Shown: positions 46,401 to 54,879, counted from the first letter of the stretch. The stretch is DNA of 64,000 nt from Marinicella marina (GCF_030065545.1 NZ_JASJNC010000003.1:310001-374000); one strand, 5' to 3'. Program-made: numbers and translations. The notes: generated by a model from the letters alone, not told the origin.

Positions 46401-46601
46401 GGCAACTGCTACATCAATCGCAATATGACTGGTGCGGTGGTCGGTGTGCAGCCTTTCGGCGGCATGGGCTTATCAGGAACTGGACCGAAAGCAGGCGGCC
46501 CAGGGTATTTGCGCCAGTTTATGACCGAAAAAACCATCACCAACAACATCTCCGCTGTGGGTGGCAATGCCGACTTATTGGAGTTATCTGATGATGACTA
46601 A
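43491..46601 (+). CDS. putA: Bifunctional proline dehydrogenase / P5C dehydrogenase PutA
   Basis: Oxidises proline to glutamate in two steps. The 1036-residue protein starts directly with the helical arm and has no N-terminal ribbon-helix-helix repressor domain, so it is the minimal non-regulatory PutA class. The FAD-binding proline dehydrogenase barrel (about 180-470) shows ISIKLSALHPRYE, VTIDAEEADRLEISL, LVKGAYWDTEIKRAQ and FATHNANTV. The aldehyde dehydrogenase part (about 560-1000) shows CISPWNFPLAIYAGQIVAAL, VFTGSTQTAQ, the base in IAETGGQNCMI, Cys825 in AGQRCSALRI, and EQEVFGPFLHV. Regulation must come from a separate factor, perhaps through the palindrome over its -10 box. Confidence 0.97.
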   Translation: MTISALPFYDHYLIDEETWVNQLLDYANPGAKKRHAIKQLANQLVANVRSQIDDMDGVDAFMKQYDLSSKEGILLMCLAEALLRIPDKDTADKLIRDKILEADWKSHLGKSDSMFVNASTWGLMLTGKIIDIDESKGGMKRALDKFINKTGEPVIRQGIHRAMQVMGKQFVMGRNIKEAIKRSGKKGFRDYRYSYDMLGEAALTQADADRYFEAYLSSIGSIAEANKKRHINDASSISIKLSALHPRYEVANVERVMAELAPKVLEIANHAKALNVAVTIDAEEADRLEISLKIFQTVYEQLQDYQGFGLVVQAYQKRALKVLEWLADLHDKHKRLIPLRLVKGAYWDTEIKRAQEQGLSHYPVFTRKVNTDVSYLACAQFLLSNRSRFYPQFATHNANTVAAINIMAGESGGYEYQRLHGMGQALHAQTISEDGLSRPCRIYAPVGSHEDLLPYLVRRLLENGANTSFVNRLTDLTLDINDITQDPIEKVRKHKTHMHPALPLPSEIYGDARINSAGVNLGDMKTVDELLKAVAEDARLKFHATSLIPGAAAEGELVEVFSPADLSHLVGTYNRAETADIEQAINNAQQAFPAWRDGDVKAKADCLLKLADLMEQQQNTLIYLLQKEAGKTLGDCIAELREAVDFCRYYAHQAAELCSHGEKMPGPTGESNYLYHQGKGVFVCISPWNFPLAIYAGQIVAALVTGNCVIAKPAEQTSLIGHFTAELIHQAGIPKEVFQLILGSGSQIGNQLCQNKAITGVVFTGSTQTAQIISLNLANRKSAAIATLIAETGGQNCMIADSSCLPEQLVKDVVNSAFLSAGQRCSALRILYIQDDVADKVIEMLQGAMDELVVGQPDLFATDLGPVIDEKALGILLSHKTRMEQVAKPIKSLVAPAINGHYFGPQAVEISDIKALEQEVFGPFLHVIRYQSNQLDQVIDDINSTGYGLTFGIHSRIDETIEYVVSKVQAGNCYINRNMTGAVVGVQPFGGMGLSGTGPKAGGPGYLRQFMTEKTITNNISAVGGNADLLELSDDD

Positions 46602-46643
46602 ACAAACATCAATTATTCACTCAGAAAACCTTTCACCGAGTCA

Positions 46644-46715
46644 TCAGGCACAAGTGTTTTGAATCGCCACGCAAAGGGCTATACAATTGAACCTTTTGCG
46701 TGATTCTGTGCCTGA
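46644..46715 (+). promoter_or_regulatory. Nested hairpin in the gspA leader
   Basis: TCAGGCACA (46644-46652) pairs exactly with TGTGCCTGA (46707-46715). Inside, GAAT pairs with ATTC, and CACGCAAAGG (46668) with CCTTTTGCGTG (46692) with one bulge. The outer arm touches the ribosome site GAGAG before the ATG at 46722, so the fold could control gspA translation. Confidence 0.6.
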
Positions 46716-46721
46716 GAGCCT

Positions 46722-48233
46722 ATGTACTTAGAGTTTTTTGATTTAAAACAAGCACCATTCTCGATCACCCCTGATCCGGAATTTGTTTATTTGAGTGAAA
46801 AACACCAAGAGTCACTGGCACACCTTATCTATGGTGTGACGCGCGGCGGTGGGGCTGGTTTCGTGCAACTGACCGGTGAAGTGGGCACCGGGAAAACCAC
46901 CATCAGCCGCTTATTTTTGCAAAAATTACCTGAGGACACCCAGGCAGCCTTGATCCTGAATCCCAACATCACACCTGAAGAATTACTGGAAAACATATTC
47001 AAAGAATTAAAAATTTCAACCCGTGGCATCAAAGGCAAATTAAACGCCATGGTTGATAAGCTAAATACACAATTATTAAGCTGGTGGTCTGCGGGCAAAA
47101 ATACTTTGGTAATCATTGATGAGGCTCAAAACATTCCTCGTGATACGCTGGAACAATTGCGCCTACTGACTAACTTAGAAACTGATCAACAAAAACTGTT
47201 ACAAATCATCTTGATTGGCCAACCCGAACTCAAGCAGTTGATGCAGCGCAAAGATTTGCGTCAATTATCACAAAGAATCACCTCGCGATTCCACCTGCAG
47301 CCCTTATCCAAGGATGAAACCACTCATTACATCAAGCATCGAGTGGCTGTCAGTGGTGGTGATAAAGACTTGTTTTCACTTCCAGCCATTAACAAAATCT
47401 TTCAGCAAACCGGTGGCATACCGCGCTTGATTAACGTGCTGTGTGATCGTGCCTTGTTGGTTGCTTTTGTGGCTGAGACCAAACAAGTCAAGTCAAAGCA
47501 AGTGAAAACCGCTGTTGCAGAATTGTACCCAGATCAGAAAAAATCACCGCGCACTTATGCATTCGCTGCCTTATCAGCCGTGTTGTTTTTCACTGTATTG
47601 GCCTGGCAATTCTTCAACCCCAAAACAACAACTGAGCAAACTTTACCCGCTGACACTGTTGTTGACACAATTTCCACCACCATGGAAATCAAATACCCAA
47701 GCAAAGCAGTCAGCTGGCAACAGTACTTGGCCTTATGGGGTGAACCAGATGGGTTTATTTGGAGTAAAAATGCCTGCCCTGATGTCACCATGATTGGTAT
47801 GGCCTGTCTGTTAAAACAAGGCAATCTGAATAAAATAAAACAGTTAAATGTGCCAGTCATGTTGCAATTAAGTGATGGCAATTTGGTGTTATTGAAAGCC
47901 ATAAAAGATGACGAACTGATGCTGGCCACCAGCGATGGAGACTTATCCATCAGTGCACCCCAACTTAACAACCTCTGGTACGGACATTATTTTATCTTGT
48001 GGCCACTGGCAGTGGAGTTGATAGATGGTACAATTGACTCATCAACGACAACTTGGGCCTTAAACATGGCGCAGGTGATTGATAACAACCCCAATCTTGG
48101 CCCACAGAACTTGAACCAATGGATCGTAGATTTTCAACAGGCCAACGGGCTTTTGGCTGATGGAATCATAGGCAAAGAAACCCAGATGGCATTGTCATTG
48201 ATGGCATACCAAGGACCCAAACTAACAGAGTAA
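46722..48233 (+). CDS. gspA: General secretion ATPase GspA (ExeA-like)
   Basis: The inner-membrane partner of GspB, which helps assemble the type II secretion secretin across peptidoglycan, as in Aeromonas ExeAB. Of 503 residues, about 1-260 form an AAA+ ATPase: FSITPDPEFVYLS, Walker A in LTGEVGTGKTT, Walker B in TLVIIDEAQNI, and GGIPRLINVLCDRALL. A single helix follows (YAFAALSAVLFFTVLAWQFF). The periplasmic part contains a degenerate papain-like segment (WGEPDGFIWSKNACPD) and a C-terminal peptidoglycan-binding domain (IVDFQQANGLLADGIIGKETQMAL). gspB begins three bases later. No other type II secretion genes are in the window. Confidence 0.94.
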   Translation: MYLEFFDLKQAPFSITPDPEFVYLSEKHQESLAHLIYGVTRGGGAGFVQLTGEVGTGKTTISRLFLQKLPEDTQAALILNPNITPEELLENIFKELKISTRGIKGKLNAMVDKLNTQLLSWWSAGKNTLVIIDEAQNIPRDTLEQLRLLTNLETDQQKLLQIILIGQPELKQLMQRKDLRQLSQRITSRFHLQPLSKDETTHYIKHRVAVSGGDKDLFSLPAINKIFQQTGGIPRLINVLCDRALLVAFVAETKQVKSKQVKTAVAELYPDQKKSPRTYAFAALSAVLFFTVLAWQFFNPKTTTEQTLPADTVVDTISTTMEIKYPSKAVSWQQYLALWGEPDGFIWSKNACPDVTMIGMACLLKQGNLNKIKQLNVPVMLQLSDGNLVLLKAIKDDELMLATSDGDLSISAPQLNNLWYGHYFILWPLAVELIDGTIDSSTTTWALNMAQVIDNNPNLGPQNLNQWIVDFQQANGLLADGIIGKETQMALSLMAYQGPKLTE

Positions 48234-48236
48234 AAA

Positions 48237-49076
48237 ATGTCTTCTATTATTGATGCGTTAAAAAAATCAGATGATGATCGCAACACAGATGGTAAATCTC
48301 AAGTAAATGCCATCAAGTTTGGCGATCAGGCCAAACAGAAAAGTCGCAAAGGCTTTTGGATACTCGTAACAGTGCTGCTGTTGGTGGCTGGAGCGGTTTA
48401 TGCCTGGCAACAGGGCTGGCATGAAAAAGCACTCGCAGTGGTTACATCAAGTTGGAGTGGCGAAGATAAGCCTGCCCAATTAATTGCTGAAGATGATGCC
48501 GATAAAGCAGTGACCAAAGTCGATGAACCACAGCCCAAAACCACTAACGCCAATAAACTGATACCACCTAAAACAGAAGCGGTTAAGAAGATTTCAGCAA
48601 CAAGCAAAACAGCTGTTAAGCTTGCCGATGCTGAGCGCGATGCAGTGAAATCGGCTGGTGAAGGCTCGAAGCAACAATCTGCACAAAGAACAAAGTCATC
48701 CAGTAAGCCAGAAACTCAGCAACAGAATGATGAAATGGCAGTCATTGCAAAACGCGAAGCAAGCTCCTCCCCACCCGCTGAGCTTGAAACGGTTAAAAGC
48801 AACAAACCACCAGCCAACAGCAAAGCCGAAACATCGACCCAGCAACAAGACTATTTGTTGCTGCATCAAATTCCTTTTCAAACCCGCAAAAACATTCCAC
48901 CGCTTAAACTGAGCATACATTTGTACGATCCTCAAGTCGAAAATCGCATGATTTTCCTCAACGGGACCAAATACGGCATTGGCGATTTGATCGAAGAAAT
49001 GGTAGAAGTCATAGACATCACCCAAGAAGGTGTGGTGCTGAAGTTTGAAAACCTGGAGTTTCTGGTTCCCAAGTGA
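48237..49076 (+). CDS. gspB: General secretion pathway protein GspB
   Basis: The 279-residue partner of GspA. It has the typical opening MSSIIDALKKSDDDRN, a basic stretch, then one membrane helix (WILVTVLLLVAGAVYAW, about residues 40-56). A long low-complexity linker rich in lysine, serine, alanine and glutamine (about 75-205) spans the periplasm. The C-terminal GspB domain is compact: NIPPLKLSIHLYDPQVENRM, FLNGTKYGIGDLIEEMVEV and LEFLVPK. ExeA-ExeB complexes bind peptidoglycan and multimerise the secretin. The stop overlaps the GTG start of the rhomboid gene by four bases, joining the protease to this operon. Confidence 0.92.
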   Translation: MSSIIDALKKSDDDRNTDGKSQVNAIKFGDQAKQKSRKGFWILVTVLLLVAGAVYAWQQGWHEKALAVVTSSWSGEDKPAQLIAEDDADKAVTKVDEPQPKTTNANKLIPPKTEAVKKISATSKTAVKLADAERDAVKSAGEGSKQQSAQRTKSSSKPETQQQNDEMAVIAKREASSSPPAELETVKSNKPPANSKAETSTQQQDYLLLHQIPFQTRKNIPPLKLSIHLYDPQVENRMIFLNGTKYGIGDLIEEMVEVIDITQEGVVLKFENLEFLVPK

Positions 49077-49705
49077 TTAATTTCTCAAACCGAAAACCCA
49101 GTTATTTTCCTTATGTTTCAATGCTGGTTTTTGTGGTTTTTTTGCTGTTCTTGTTACTCAATGAATTCACCGTTTATGGGTCTCAAATCATGGCGCTTTA
49201 CGCCATCAAGACCAGGGAATACTGGAGTTCAATCAGCACCCAACCATTTGAATTGTTCCGCTTACTGACTGCTACCTTCTTACATGGCAACATCCTACAC
49301 TGGGTGATCAATAACACGGTGTTTTTGCTGTTGGCTTTTACCATCGAGCGGGTCATTGGTGGACAAAAATTTTTATCTGTTTTTTTACTTTCCGGCATCA
49401 TAGGTAATTTATCAGCCAGCTACTTTTTACAGGAACAAAACAATTTATTGATGGGTGCCAGCGGCGCTGTCTCTGGCTTGATTGGATTGTGGCTGGTGAT
49501 GTTCCCACACAAAAAGATAAATTTTGTGTTGCCAATTGGACTGTATTTTCAAAAAACCTCGATGCCTCTGGCAGTTATTATTCTGCTGTGGCTGGTGGTT
49601 CAATTGATACTTCAGTTTCAACCACACCCTTCCTATGACATAGCATGGATCAGTCATATCATGGGATTTTCAACTGGTTTTGTACTCGCTTGGTTTGTAA
49701 AATAA
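49073..49705 (+). CDS. Rhomboid family intramembrane serine protease
   Basis: A 210-residue membrane protein with six predicted helices. Features of active rhomboids are present: the RLLTATFLHGNILHWVINN segment with the conserved His and Asn, the serine motif MGASGAVSGLIG, and the catalytic histidine in AWISHIMGF. The GASG motif is that of general rhomboids such as GlpG, unlike the GLSG-type of rhombosortases. The start is GTG, overlapping the gspB stop (GTGA), which implies coupled translation with gspAB. The substrate is unknown; a role in processing exported proteins is a guess from the operon. Confidence 0.88.
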   Translation: MINFSNRKPSYFPYVSMLVFVVFLLFLLLNEFTVYGSQIMALYAIKTREYWSSISTQPFELFRLLTATFLHGNILHWVINNTVFLLLAFTIERVIGGQKFLSVFLLSGIIGNLSASYFLQEQNNLLMGASGAVSGLIGLWLVMFPHKKINFVLPIGLYFQKTSMPLAVIILLWLVVQLILQFQPHPSYDIAWISHIMGFSTGFVLAWFVK

Positions 49706-49733
49706 CTGAACATGAGAATGGCTTGATAGCAGC

Positions 49734-50054
49734 ATGAAAAACCACAAAATTTACCGCATCAACTACAACACCAACCAAGAAGTTTACGAACTTTATGCCA
49801 AAGCAGTAAACACCCAAGAACTGCTTGGCTTCATCTCGATTTCTGATTTATTATTCGACCAACAATCCGGAGTGGTAATAGATCCGACAGAAGAACGGTT
49901 GAAAACTGAATTCAAGGGGGTCAAAACACTGCACCTGCCGATTCAAAATGTTTTAAAGATAGAAGAGGTTGAACAAAAGAAATCGTGTAAAATTAAGACA
50001 TTGAAAAAAGATATTAATCTGACAGCAATACCTAATCAACCAGGACCGAAGTAA
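49734..50054 (+). CDS. DUF1820 family protein
   Basis: A 106-residue cytosolic protein of the DUF1820 family, widespread in gammaproteobacteria with no known function. The characteristic order is visible: KIYRINYNTNQEVYELYAK, a central GFISISDLLFDQQSGVVIDPTEERLKTEF and the late segment LPIQNVLKIEEVEQKK. There are no cysteines apart from one in KKSCKIK and no membrane helix. Its stop shares one base with the start of the response regulator gene (TAATG), so the two are probably translated together. Confidence 0.88.
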   Translation: MKNHKIYRINYNTNQEVYELYAKAVNTQELLGFISISDLLFDQQSGVVIDPTEERLKTEFKGVKTLHLPIQNVLKIEEVEQKKSCKIKTLKKDINLTAIPNQPGPK

Positions 50055-51385
50055 TGAGCCAGTCACACATATTAATTGTCGATGATGAACCTGACATAAG
50101 GAACTTGATTTCTGAAATCCTGACTGATGAGGGCTATCAAGTTTCTGTAGCTGATGGCGGCAACAATGCCAACCAACAGTTACAAGAAATCACGCCTGAC
50201 CTGGTTTTATTGGATATTTGGATGCCAGATATTGATGGCATCAGTTTATTAAAATCATGGAACCAAGGCCATAGGATGCCATTTTCGGTGGTGATGATGT
50301 CGGGACACGGCACCATTGAAACAGCCATTGAGGCCACCAAAATGGGCGCCAGAGACTTTGTTGAAAAGCCCATTTCTTTGGCCAAGTTATTACAAACCAT
50401 TGAACAAACGCTGGCCAATCAAAGCCAGGTTCAAGCACCACCTTCAGCCAGCGAGACATGGCAAATTCTTGAACCCATTGGCAGCTCGAGGGCGGCACAA
50501 GAACTGCGAGACTGTATTGAAAAACTGGGCAAGACCAACAACAACACCTGTTTCATTGGCGACAGTGGCAGCGGCAAACTGACACTCGCGCTGTGGTTAC
50601 ACCAACTGCGGCATCATGAACAACATTCAGCAGCCATCATTGACAGCTTAACCTTGGATGATGCTTCAATGGATACTGAATTAGAAGCGGCTTTCCAGCA
50701 AATCACCCATCATAATGACAGTGGGTCGGTGATTTTAACTAACGTTGATTGTCTGACAGAAAACCTACAAAACAAACTGCTGATTCACTTAAAGCAATGG
50801 CAAAAACCACATCAAAACAACACCATCCAATTATTAACCACCACCCAGCAGGATCTCAAGGTGCTGGTGAACAATGGTGAGTTTGATCGCGAATTGTACG
50901 ATTTTGTGGCAGAGTTTCCAGTGGCTGTGAGCGCCCTGTCTGAACGTTCAGAAGATGTACCTGAATTACTCAACTTTTATGTCAACTTCTTACCAGATCA
51001 AGAACAAACCCCTTACCGCAAGATATCATTTGCTGCACAAAATCATTTACGTAACTATGCATGGCCAGGTAACCTCAGAGAATTAAAAAACCTGGTCAGG
51101 CAGTTACAGTTACAACCAGGCGATGCTGAAATTCAATTAGAAGAGGTCAAAGAGCTGTTGTTACAAACCGAAGCCGCACAGAGCAAAAGTTCACATAACA
51201 CCCGATACGACCTGGAATTGCGTGATGCCAGAGAGGAGTTTGAACGAGATTATTTCCTTCACCACCTGCAACAAACCGAAGGCAAAGTGGGAGATGTTGC
51301 AAAAATATCAGGCATGGAGAGAACCAATTTATACCGCAAACTCAGGGCCCTAAACATCAATTTTAAAAACACCGATAAATCATGA
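50054..51385 (+). CDS. NtrX-like response regulator with degraded AAA+ domain
   Basis: A 443-residue regulator. The receiver domain (1-125) is intact: IVDDEPDIRNL, phospho-acceptor in VLLDIWMPDIDG, and the lysine in VEKPIS. The central region (about 140-330) is related to sigma-54 activators, with a Walker A-like GDSGSGKLTLAL, but the GAFTGA loop that contacts sigma-54 is missing and the Walker B DE is replaced (VILTNVDCL). The later motif NYAWPGNLRELKNLVRQL is kept. A Fis-type helix-turn-helix closes the protein (GKVGDVAKISGMERTNLYRKLRAL). It probably does not activate sigma-54. No histidine kinase gene is adjacent. It overlaps trkA by four bases. Confidence 0.88.
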   Translation: MSQSHILIVDDEPDIRNLISEILTDEGYQVSVADGGNNANQQLQEITPDLVLLDIWMPDIDGISLLKSWNQGHRMPFSVVMMSGHGTIETAIEATKMGARDFVEKPISLAKLLQTIEQTLANQSQVQAPPSASETWQILEPIGSSRAAQELRDCIEKLGKTNNNTCFIGDSGSGKLTLALWLHQLRHHEQHSAAIIDSLTLDDASMDTELEAAFQQITHHNDSGSVILTNVDCLTENLQNKLLIHLKQWQKPHQNNTIQLLTTTQQDLKVLVNNGEFDRELYDFVAEFPVAVSALSERSEDVPELLNFYVNFLPDQEQTPYRKISFAAQNHLRNYAWPGNLRELKNLVRQLQLQPGDAEIQLEEVKELLLQTEAAQSKSSHNTRYDLELRDAREEFERDYFLHHLQQTEGKVGDVAKISGMERTNLYRKLRALNINFKNTDKS

Positions 51386-52758
51386 AAATCATCATCTTGG
51401 GCGCAGGTCAGGTAGGCTCCTCAATAGCCGATCATTTATCTCAAGAGAATAATGATGTCACTGTGGTTGACACCGATGCCGAACGCTTAACTGATTTACA
51501 AAACAAATTTGATATACGCACGGTTCACGGTCATGCATCTCATCCCTCGGTGCTGATCAGAGCCGGTGCCAATGATGCAGATATGGTGGTGGCATTAACT
51601 AATTCTGATGAAGTCAATATGGTCGCATGTCAGGTCTGCTACAGCGTATTTAATACACCCACTAAAATTGCCCGCATCAGAGAGGCAGAGTACGCATCAC
51701 ACCCAGAAATGTTTGAGCACGAACACGTACCGATTGATTTCCACATTTCACCAGAACAACTGGTTACCAGACACATCAAAGGGCTGATTGAATATGCAGG
51801 TGCCCTACAAGTGATGGACTTTGCGGGCGGTAAAGCCCAATTAGTTACCTTGAAGGTGAAGAAAAATGGTCCATTAATTGATCAACAGCTCAGAGAGTTC
51901 AATCACATCCTACCTGAAGGGGTTGATGCCCGTGTCGCAGCCATATTCCGTAACAACAAATCTGTTTTCCCAGATGGCGATACCGTGTTAAAACTCAATG
52001 ATATCGTGTTTTTATTGGCAGCGCGCAAACACATCAATAAGCTCATGGATGCTTGGCACCGTACCGATAAAAGCAGTTATAAAATCATTCTGGCAGGTGG
52101 TGGTAACATCGGCTTTAATTTGGCCAAGGCTCTGGAACGTGAACACTCAGTAAAAATCATAGAATACAACAAAACCCGCTCCAGGTTCATAGCAGAAGAA
52201 CTGAACAAAGCCTTGGTAATTCGTGGTGATTGCACATCTGAGGAATTACTGAACGAAGAAAACATCAATCATACCGACATCTTTTGTGCCTTGACCAATG
52301 ACGATCAGGCCAATTTGCTGTCAGCATTAATGGCTAAGAAAATGGGGGCCAAAAAGGTATTAACCCTGATTAACAAACAAAATTATGCACAATTGATTGA
52401 GAAGGACACCATTGACATTGCCATCTCACCACAACACATCACCATGGGTGGAATCCTGGCCCATGTGCGTGGCGACTACACCGCCAGGGTTCACTCCTTG
52501 CGTTCAGGCGCGGCCGAGGCCATTGAGGTAGAGGTCACTGGCAACAGCAGCACTTCCAAAGTGGTTGGCAAGATGATTCAAAACATCAACCTGCCACCAG
52601 GTTGTAACATTGGCGGCATTGTTCGCGATGACAAAGTGGTGATGGCACATCGCAATGTAGTGATTGAAAACAAAGACCACCTGATCATGTTTGTGACTGA
52701 CAAACGCAACATCAATGACCTCAAGCGATTATTTGAGGTGGATGCTTCATTCCTTTGA
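51382..52758 (+). CDS. trkA: Trk potassium uptake system regulatory subunit TrkA
   Basis: A 458-residue cytosolic NAD(H)-binding regulator of the Trk potassium channel. It consists of two tandem RCK units. The first begins MKIIILGAGQVGSSIADHLS and has NDVTVVDTDAERL. The second begins IILAGGGNIGFNLAKALE around residue 233 and contains VKIIEYNKTRSRFIAE. Each is followed by a TrkA-C ligand-binding domain (for example NGPLIDQQLREFN and SKVVGKMIQNINLPPG). It overlaps the regulator gene by four bases, and trkH starts 18 bases later. Confidence 0.97.
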   Translation: MKIIILGAGQVGSSIADHLSQENNDVTVVDTDAERLTDLQNKFDIRTVHGHASHPSVLIRAGANDADMVVALTNSDEVNMVACQVCYSVFNTPTKIARIREAEYASHPEMFEHEHVPIDFHISPEQLVTRHIKGLIEYAGALQVMDFAGGKAQLVTLKVKKNGPLIDQQLREFNHILPEGVDARVAAIFRNNKSVFPDGDTVLKLNDIVFLLAARKHINKLMDAWHRTDKSSYKIILAGGGNIGFNLAKALEREHSVKIIEYNKTRSRFIAEELNKALVIRGDCTSEELLNEENINHTDIFCALTNDDQANLLSALMAKKMGAKKVLTLINKQNYAQLIEKDTIDIAISPQHITMGGILAHVRGDYTARVHSLRSGAAEAIEVEVTGNSSTSKVVGKMIQNINLPPGCNIGGIVRDDKVVMAHRNVVIENKDHLIMFVTDKRNINDLKRLFEVDASFL

Positions 52759-52776
52759 TCTGATGAGTTTACTGCG

Positions 52777-54228
52777 ATGAATCCACGTCTGATAGCAAAA
52801 ATTATTGGCTTGTTATTACTGGTCGCCAGTTTCATGATGATACCACCGGCACTGGTTGGATTGATTTATCAAGATGGCGATGTATTGCCCTTTTTGGAAG
52901 GTTTTGCCACCTTGGCCATTATTGGTGCCATTCCTTTTTTCATGTACCGTAAAATTGATGCTGAATTAAAAATTCGCAGTGGTTTTTTGGTGGTCGGTGC
53001 TTCTTGGTTGATTGTTGGCCTGGCAGGTGCCCTGCCCTTATACCTTTCTGAATATTTGAATTTATCAATAACCGATGCAATATTTGAATCAATTTCAGGT
53101 TTAACAACCACTGGCGCTACCATTTTGACAAACATCGATGAGTTGCCGCATTCAATCAAATACTATCGCCAGCAATTGCAATGGTTTGGTGGCATGGGTA
53201 TCATCGTTTTGGCGGTGGCTGTATTACCCATGTTACGCATTGGTGGTATGCAGATATTTCGTGCTGAAACACCTGGCCCCATGAAAGACCAAAAACTCAC
53301 GCCGCGAATCACTGAAACTGCCAAAGCGTTGTGGTACATATATTTGGGCATTACCGTGGTTTGTGCTTTGAGCTATTACATGGCAGGTATGAACATATTT
53401 GATGCCATTTGTCATGCGTTCACCACCATCTCAATTGGTGGTTTCTCAACTTATGATAACTCAATAGGTCACTTCAATAACTCCTTGATAGAAATGATTG
53501 CAGTGATTTTTATGCTGATTGCAGGTGTTAACTTTGCCTCGCATTTTCTGGCCTGGAAATCGGCTTCAATCAAAACATATTTAGCCGACACAGAAGTAAA
53601 AGTATTTTTAGGATTCATGGCTGCGGCCTCTGCCATCACCTCATTCCAGCTGTACACCACTGGCACTTCCGAATCACTTTATGAGTCGATACGCCAAGGT
53701 ACATTCCAAGCAGTCTCGGTTGGTACCACCACTGGCTTCACCACTGAACCATTCTACCTGTGGACTGGTGCCTTGCCCTTGTTGCTGATTTTGTTCAGTG
53801 TGATTGGTGGCTGCGCCGGCTCAACCGCAGGTGGTTTTAAGGTCATCCGCATGATTTTGTTATTCAAGATGAGCATGCGCGAATTGTATCGATTGATTCA
53901 TCCGCACGGTAAATACTTGGTAAAGATCAATGGCAAAACCGTAAATTATCGGGTTTTGGACTCGGTCTCGGCCTTCTTTGTCCAATTTTTATTCCTGTGG
54001 TGTGTCTTTACCTTACTGCTGGCTGGTTTTGGTGAGAACATCACCACAGCTTTTTCTGCTTCTCTGGCTTGTCTCACCAACTTGGGCCCAGCCCTGGGTG
54101 ATGCTGGCGCACATTATGCCAACGTTTCCGACGGGGCCAAAACCGTTCTGTCTATTGCCATGATATTTGGCCGGCTGGAATTATTTACTTTATTTATCTT
54201 ATTGATTCCTGCTTATTGGGAATTTTAA
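52777..54228 (+). CDS. trkH: Trk potassium uptake channel TrkH
   Basis: The 483-residue pore subunit of the Trk system, made of four M1-P-M2-like repeats plus extra N-terminal helices. The selectivity-filter regions are visible: SGLTTTGATILTN, TTISIGGFSTYD, VGTTTGFTTEPF, and SLACLTNLGPALG, each with the conserved glycine. The loop GGCAGSTAGGFKVIRM, linked to gating, is present. It is followed immediately by the convergent comF gene with three bases between stops. With TrkA it imports potassium. Confidence 0.97.
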   Translation: MNPRLIAKIIGLLLLVASFMMIPPALVGLIYQDGDVLPFLEGFATLAIIGAIPFFMYRKIDAELKIRSGFLVVGASWLIVGLAGALPLYLSEYLNLSITDAIFESISGLTTTGATILTNIDELPHSIKYYRQQLQWFGGMGIIVLAVAVLPMLRIGGMQIFRAETPGPMKDQKLTPRITETAKALWYIYLGITVVCALSYYMAGMNIFDAICHAFTTISIGGFSTYDNSIGHFNNSLIEMIAVIFMLIAGVNFASHFLAWKSASIKTYLADTEVKVFLGFMAAASAITSFQLYTTGTSESLYESIRQGTFQAVSVGTTTGFTTEPFYLWTGALPLLLILFSVIGGCAGSTAGGFKVIRMILLFKMSMRELYRLIHPHGKYLVKINGKTVNYRVLDSVSAFFVQFLFLWCVFTLLLAGFGENITTAFSASLACLTNLGPALGDAGAHYANVSDGAKTVLSIAMIFGRLELFTLFILLIPAYWEF

Positions 54229-54231
54229 AAA

Positions 54232-54879
54232 TTACCCACCTGATCGCGCAAACACCACCACTATTACCTCTTGGACACCTGCACCGACCAAACATTTGGC
54301 GGCAGATCGCATGGTTTGACCTGTGGTCATCACATCATCAATTAACACCACCTTATTATGCCCAATAGCTTGGTTCACTCTGAACGCTGAACGAACATTT
54401 TTTATGCGCTGTTTTTCATGCAGTTCTGCCTGCATCGCTGTGTTCTTGACACGAATCAAGGCACCACCGAGCAAAGCCCTGTTTTGTTTCTTGGCAATGA
54501 TTCTGGCAATTTCGAAAGCCTGGTTGTAGCCTCGTTTCCGCAGGCGGTTGATGTGAAGTGGCATCGGAATCAATGGTATGTGCTGATCTATTTCACCCAT
54601 CAGTGACAACAAAGCTTCAGCCATCAAACGGGCACGATCTAACTGCTCACCAAACTTCAGTTGTTGTATCCACTTATCAATCGGTGCTTGATAGATGGCA
54701 GCACAGATGGTTTGATTAAAAGCCGGTGAATCACTGCGACACTCTCCACAAATGGCACCAGCATGTGGCAAGGGTTTGGCACAGAGCAAACAGGGATTTT
54801 CTGGTGCTTTGATGAGGCTCTGACAACCAGAACATAAGCCAGTTGTGCTGTGTACATGACAAATCGCACAGCGTTGCAT
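54232..54879 (-). CDS. comF: ComF family phosphoribosyltransferase-like protein
   Basis: A 215-residue protein of the ComF/GntX family, needed in several bacteria for DNA uptake and possibly a helper of single-stranded DNA import. The N-terminal zinc finger region has cysteine pairs CAICHVHSTTGLCSGC and CLLCAKPLPHAGAICGEC. A phosphoribosyltransferase-like core follows, with LIPMPLHINRLRKRGYNQAFEIA and the PRPP-binding motif KVVLIDDVMTTGQTMRSAAK. It starts 17 bases after the smc stop on the same strand. No other competence gene is in the window. Confidence 0.93.
   Translation of the reverse strand: MQRCAICHVHSTTGLCSGCQSLIKAPENPCLLCAKPLPHAGAICGECRSDSPAFNQTICAAIYQAPIDKWIQQLKFGEQLDRARLMAEALLSLMGEIDQHIPLIPMPLHINRLRKRGYNQAFEIARIIAKKQNRALLGGALIRVKNTAMQAELHEKQRIKNVRSAFRVNQAIGHNKVVLIDDVMTTGQTMRSAAKCLVGAGVQEVIVVVFARSGG

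Noticed and set aside
49073-49705. Rhombosortase identity for the rhomboid protein
   Set aside because: The active-site motif is GASG with standard rhomboid features, and no GlyGly-CTERM protein is seen in the window.
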